Below are positions 6,510 to 8,728 of a stretch of 8,728 bases of DNA, in pieces. This DNA comes from Neorhizobium sp. UBA7851. GTDB lineage: Bacteria > Pseudomonadota > Alphaproteobacteria > Rhizobiales > Rhizobiaceae. The notes under the pieces were generated by a model. The model made no database searches. It saw only the letters and a program-made list of their open reading frames with translations, and had not been told where the DNA came from. Position 1 is the stretch's first letter, and each line of letters starts with the position of its first letter. Location of the stretch: contig DLSX01000218.1 of NCBI GenBank assembly GCA_002500765.1, forward strand, positions 1-8,728, read 5' to 3'. A program made the translations under genes and the position numbers.

Positions 6510-7280
6510 ATGCGCATTCTCCTCACCAATGATGACGGTATTCACGCGGAAGGCCTCGCTGTCCTGGAACGGATCGCCCGCACCATTTCCGATGATGTCT
6601 GGATCGTTGCGCCGGAGACGGACCAGAGCGGTCTTGCGCATTCGCTGACCCTGTCCGAGCCGCTGCGGTTGCGGAAGATCGATGACAAGCGTTACGCGCT
6701 GCGCGGCACGCCGACCGATTGCGTCATCATGGCGATCAGCGAGATCATGGGCGGCAAGCCGGATCTTGTTCTGTCGGGCATCAACGACGGCGCCAACATG
6801 GCCGACGACATCACCTATTCCGGCACCGTTGCAGGCGCGATCGAGGGAACGCTGCAGGGCGTGCGTTCGATCGCCGTCAGCCAGGCTGCCCGCAAGGACA
6901 ATGGCCGTTTCACGCCATGGGAAGTGGCCGAATCATATGCGGCTGATCTTCTGCGCAAGCTGATGAAGGTCGAGCTTCCGGACGGAACTTTCCTCAATGT
7001 GAATTTCCCGCATTGCGCACCGCAGGAGGTTCAGGGTGTCGAGGTAACCTCGCAGGGCAAGCTCGATTTCGGCCTGATGATCGACGCGCGCGAGGACGGC
7101 CGCGGTCGGCCCTATTATTGGCTGAAATTCTCGGATCGGAAGGGCAACTTCCGCGACGGCACGGATATTCAGGCGCTCAAGCAAAACAAGATTTCCGTGA
7201 CGCCGCTGAAGCTGGACCTGACCGATTATTCGGTTCAGGATCGCGTTGCATCGGCACTTGGACCAGGAGTTTCCGGTTGA
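6510..7280 (+). CDS. surE: 5'/3'-nucleotidase SurE
   Basis: SurE is a metal-dependent phosphatase that dephosphorylates nucleoside 5'- and 3'-monophosphates and, in some species, short polyphosphate. The 256 residues fit the family. The metal and phosphate site is complete: MRILLTNDDGIHAEGL gives Asp8 and Asp9, PETDQSGLAHSLT gives Ser40, and LSGINDGANMADDITYSGT (88-106) gives Asn92 and the glycine-rich loop. The Shine-Dalgarno AAAGGA (6497-6502) overlaps the serS stop codon, and only 11 bases separate the genes, so the two are very probably co-translated from one message. pcm overlaps its stop codon. SurE and Pcm are neighbours in many proteobacteria. Confidence 0.97.
   Translation: MRILLTNDDGIHAEGLAVLERIARTISDDVWIVAPETDQSGLAHSLTLSEPLRLRKIDDKRYALRGTPTDCVIMAISEIMGGKPDLVLSGINDGANMADDITYSGTVAGAIEGTLQGVRSIAVSQAARKDNGRFTPWEVAESYAADLLRKLMKVELPDGTFLNVNFPHCAPQEVQGVEVTSQGKLDFGLMIDAREDGRGRPYYWLKFSDRKGNFRDGTDIQALKQNKISVTPLKLDLTDYSVQDRVASALGPGVSG
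7265..7269 (+). promoter_or_regulatory. Ribosome binding site favouring the pcm TTG start
   Basis: AGGAG lies seven bases before TTG 7277. The first in-frame ATG (7289) would be 19 bases away and has no good site of its own. The site lies inside the end of surE. Confidence 0.65.
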
Positions 7281-7930
7281 AACCTGGAATGGTCGAGAGA
7301 GAAGGGTTTGCTGCACTCGTCCTGAGGCTGCGGGCCGAGGGTATTTCCGATCTCGACCTTCTGACGGCCGTCGAGCAGACGCCTCGTTCCCAATTCGTGC
7401 CCGCGCCGCTTTCCGAGGAAGCCTATTCCAGCCGAACGATCCCGATCGACTGCGGTGCCTTCATGGAAGGCGCCGATCTTGCCGTGCGGCTTCTGCACCG
7501 CCTGCAGGTCAAGCCCGGTCATCGTGTGCTCGAAATCGGCACAGGCAGTGGTTTCACCGCCGCCGTGATGGGACGCATTGCCGAGCGGGTCACGACCGTC
7601 GAGCGCTATCGCACCCTGGTAACTTCGGCCAATGCACGAATGGACGCGCTCGGGCTTCGCAATGTCATCATTCGCCAGGCTGATGGCAGTAACGGCCTGC
7701 CGGGTGAGGGCACGTTCGATCGTATCCTCGTCACGGCCGCCTTTACCACTCTGCCGCGTTTCTATGCCGAACAGCTGACCCATGGCGGTTCTATGATCGC
7801 TCCGCTTATCCTCGATGACGAAACCTGCCTGATGACGCGTCTGACCAAGACCGGCAGCCGTTTCGAGCGCGAGGATCTTTTCCAGGCCCCTTATCTTCCC
7901 TTGGTTCCGCATGTCGCCGCCGCTCTTTGA
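7277..7930 (+). CDS. pcm: Protein-L-isoaspartate O-methyltransferase family protein
   Basis: Family members use S-adenosylmethionine to methylate isoaspartyl residues in aged proteins, starting their repair. The 217-residue frame has the SAM-binding motif I VLEIGTGSGFTAAVMGRIA (84-102), the acidic end of strand 2 in TTVERYRTL (106-114), and the later family block ADGSNGLPGEGTFDRILVTA (135-154) followed by LPRFYAEQLTHGGSMIAPL (159-177). The substrate loop differs from the textbook form: instead of a GQTIS-type sequence it reads TIPIDCGAFMEGADLAV (54-70), so activity on isoaspartate should be treated as likely rather than proven. TTG 7277 overlaps the surE stop as TTGA and has a well-spaced AGGAG; starting at ATG 7289 would drop four residues. 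The stop is TGA 7928-7930. Confidence 0.88.
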   Translation: MKPGMVEREGFAALVLRLRAEGISDLDLLTAVEQTPRSQFVPAPLSEEAYSSRTIPIDCGAFMEGADLAVRLLHRLQVKPGHRVLEIGTGSGFTAAVMGRIAERVTTVERYRTLVTSANARMDALGLRNVIIRQADGSNGLPGEGTFDRILVTAAFTTLPRFYAEQLTHGGSMIAPLILDDETCLMTRLTKTGSRFEREDLFQAPYLPLVPHVAAAL

Positions 7931-8054
7931 GCGCGACCGGCATGGTTAGCAATTTGACAAAATACCGACTTTTGATGCGCTGCCTTAACCACCCAGTAAG
8001 ACTAACGGGTTTTAATGACTCACATGATGGTCGCGTCATGAGTAGGTCGAGTCA
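7931..8054 (+). promoter_or_regulatory. Candidate promoter region of the LysM lipoprotein gene (CtrA-like box, GANTC sites)
   Basis: This gap contains TTAA-N7-GTAA (7985-7999), one base off the CtrA consensus TTAA-N7-TTAA; a -10-like TTTAAT (8011-8016); and two GANTC sites recognised by the CcrM methylase (GACTC 8017-8021, GAGTC 8049-8053). A perfect -35-like TTGACA (7954-7959) has no acceptable -10 at 15-19 bases. An imperfect dyad pairs TTAACCACCC (7985-7994) with GGGTTTTAA (8007-8015); with its four T residues it could alternatively be a weak terminator for pcm. A short arm pair CATGA/TCATG (8023-8027, 8036-8040) is also present. The role is inferred from motifs only. Confidence 0.42.
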
Positions 8055-8728
8055 ATGCGTTTCAAGAGTTCATCCAAGTTCGGTACATCCGTTGTAAAGT
8101 TCGCAGCGGCAGCCTTGCTGGCCAGCGCTGCGACCGGCTGCAGTTCGGACGCCACCCGTTTTTCGGGACTGTTCGACGGCACGGACAACATGACCACAGC
8201 CTCCATTCCGCAGAGGCAGGCTGGTGGCGCCTATGGTCAGGCGCCGGTGCCGCGCGGGGATGTTTCTTCCTCCCAGGGCATGCAGCCGCAATACGGCTCG
8301 AATAATGTAGCTTCTTCCCAGTCCTATCCGGCGTCAGGCGGTGGTTACTCGTCTCCGGCACGCGTGGCCTCGGCTCCGTCAAGCGTTCAGCGTTCCGAGC
8401 TTGCTGCTCCGGGCGAGCTTCCGCCGGTCTCCTCCGAGCCATCGACGCGTCAGCAGGCAATGGCCCAGCCTTTCCCGCAGCAGCAGAACGTCGCTCCGGC
8501 TCGCAGCGCCGACAATCTGACGACCGGCACGGTCAAGCCGATGTCCGGCTGGTCGACGGTCAACGCGCCGCGCGTCACATTGCGGCCCGGCGAAACTGCC
8601 AAGACGTTGGCGAACCGTTACGGCGTTCCCGAAAAGGAAATCCTGCGCGCCAATGGCGGCGCACTTGCTGCCGGCCAGTCGGTCGTGATCCCGACTTTCG
8701 GTCCCGCGCGCAATTCCGCCAAGACGGC
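8055..8728 (+). CDS. LysM-domain lipoprotein, NlpD/DipM-like (3' end outside window)
   Basis: The frame opens at ATG 8055 and continues past the right edge; 224 residues are visible. MRFKSSSKFGTSVVKFAAAA begins a lipoprotein signal peptide, and the lipobox ATGC (26-29) makes Cys29 the lipidated residue. Ser30 at +2 would suit outer-membrane sorting under the enterobacterial Lol rule. A long Ser/Gln/Pro/Gly-rich linker (about 30-170) leads to a LysM peptidoglycan-binding domain (about 172-214), with VTLRPGETAKTLANRYGV, an ILRANGG turn and AAGQSVVIPT. Proteins of this plan usually end in an M23/LytM domain, active or degenerate, that cuts peptidoglycan or activates amidases; that part lies beyond the window. 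The start has AGG (8044-8046) eight bases upstream. Its position after surE-pcm supports an NlpD-type assignment. Confidence 0.85.
   Translation, partial: MRFKSSSKFGTSVVKFAAAALLASAATGCSSDATRFSGLFDGTDNMTTASIPQRQAGGAYGQAPVPRGDVSSSQGMQPQYGSNNVASSQSYPASGGGYSSPARVASAPSSVQRSELAAPGELPPVSSEPSTRQQAMAQPFPQQQNVAPARSADNLTTGTVKPMSGWSTVNAPRVTLRPGETAKTLANRYGVPEKEILRANGGALAAGQSVVIPTFGPARNSAKT

Noticed and set aside
7954..7959. Perfect TTGACA in the gap before the LysM gene
   Set aside because: The hexamers 15-19 bases downstream are GC-rich (around TGCGCTGC) and do not resemble a -10 element, so it is not called as a promoter by itself.

Overview
The window is a compact, co-oriented block of housekeeping and envelope genes from an alphaproteobacterium, most probably a member of the Rhizobiaceae (Rhizobium/Agrobacterium group). 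This rests on protein wording (for example the Pcm and ScpA sequences), high GC with C/G-ending codons, the gene order, and scarcity of GANTC sites. All eleven supported genes read on the + strand. There is no mobile element, CRISPR array, tRNA or rRNA, and no gene-free stretch longer than 154 bases.

Layout: (1) bases 1-442 are the 3' end of a SPOR-domain protein with an Ala/Pro-rich linker, closed by a strong intrinsic terminator (463-487). (2) 520-3134 hold nagZ, scpA and scpB: a peptidoglycan-recycling glucosaminidase followed by the two non-SMC subunits of condensin. scpA uses a TTG start, and scpA/scpB overlap by ATGA. (3) After a 154-base AT-richer gap with a possible promoter come tatA, tatB and tatC (3289-5165), the complete twin-arginine translocase; tatB and tatC overlap by ATGA. 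(4) serS, surE and pcm (5218-7930) follow closely spaced; pcm most likely starts at a TTG overlapping the surE stop. (5) A 124-base gap with regulatory-looking sequence precedes a lipoprotein gene with a LysM domain that runs off the right end; it is probably an NlpD/DipM-like envelope-division factor.

Functional themes are cell-wall and division control (SPOR protein, NagZ, LysM lipoprotein), chromosome condensation (ScpA, ScpB), export of folded proteins (TatABC), translation (SerRS), and nucleotide and protein maintenance (SurE, Pcm). The surE-pcm-LysM lipoprotein order resembles the surE-pcm-nlpD order of enterobacteria.

I see no undescribed multi-gene system. The most interesting points are regulatory: the gap before the LysM gene combines a CtrA-like box, a -10-like element and two closely spaced GANTC (CcrM) sites; a terminator sits directly ahead of nagZ; and two TTG starts are supported by well-placed Shine-Dalgarno sequences. 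Among the proteins, the long charged TatB tail and the altered Pcm substrate loop deserve a look.
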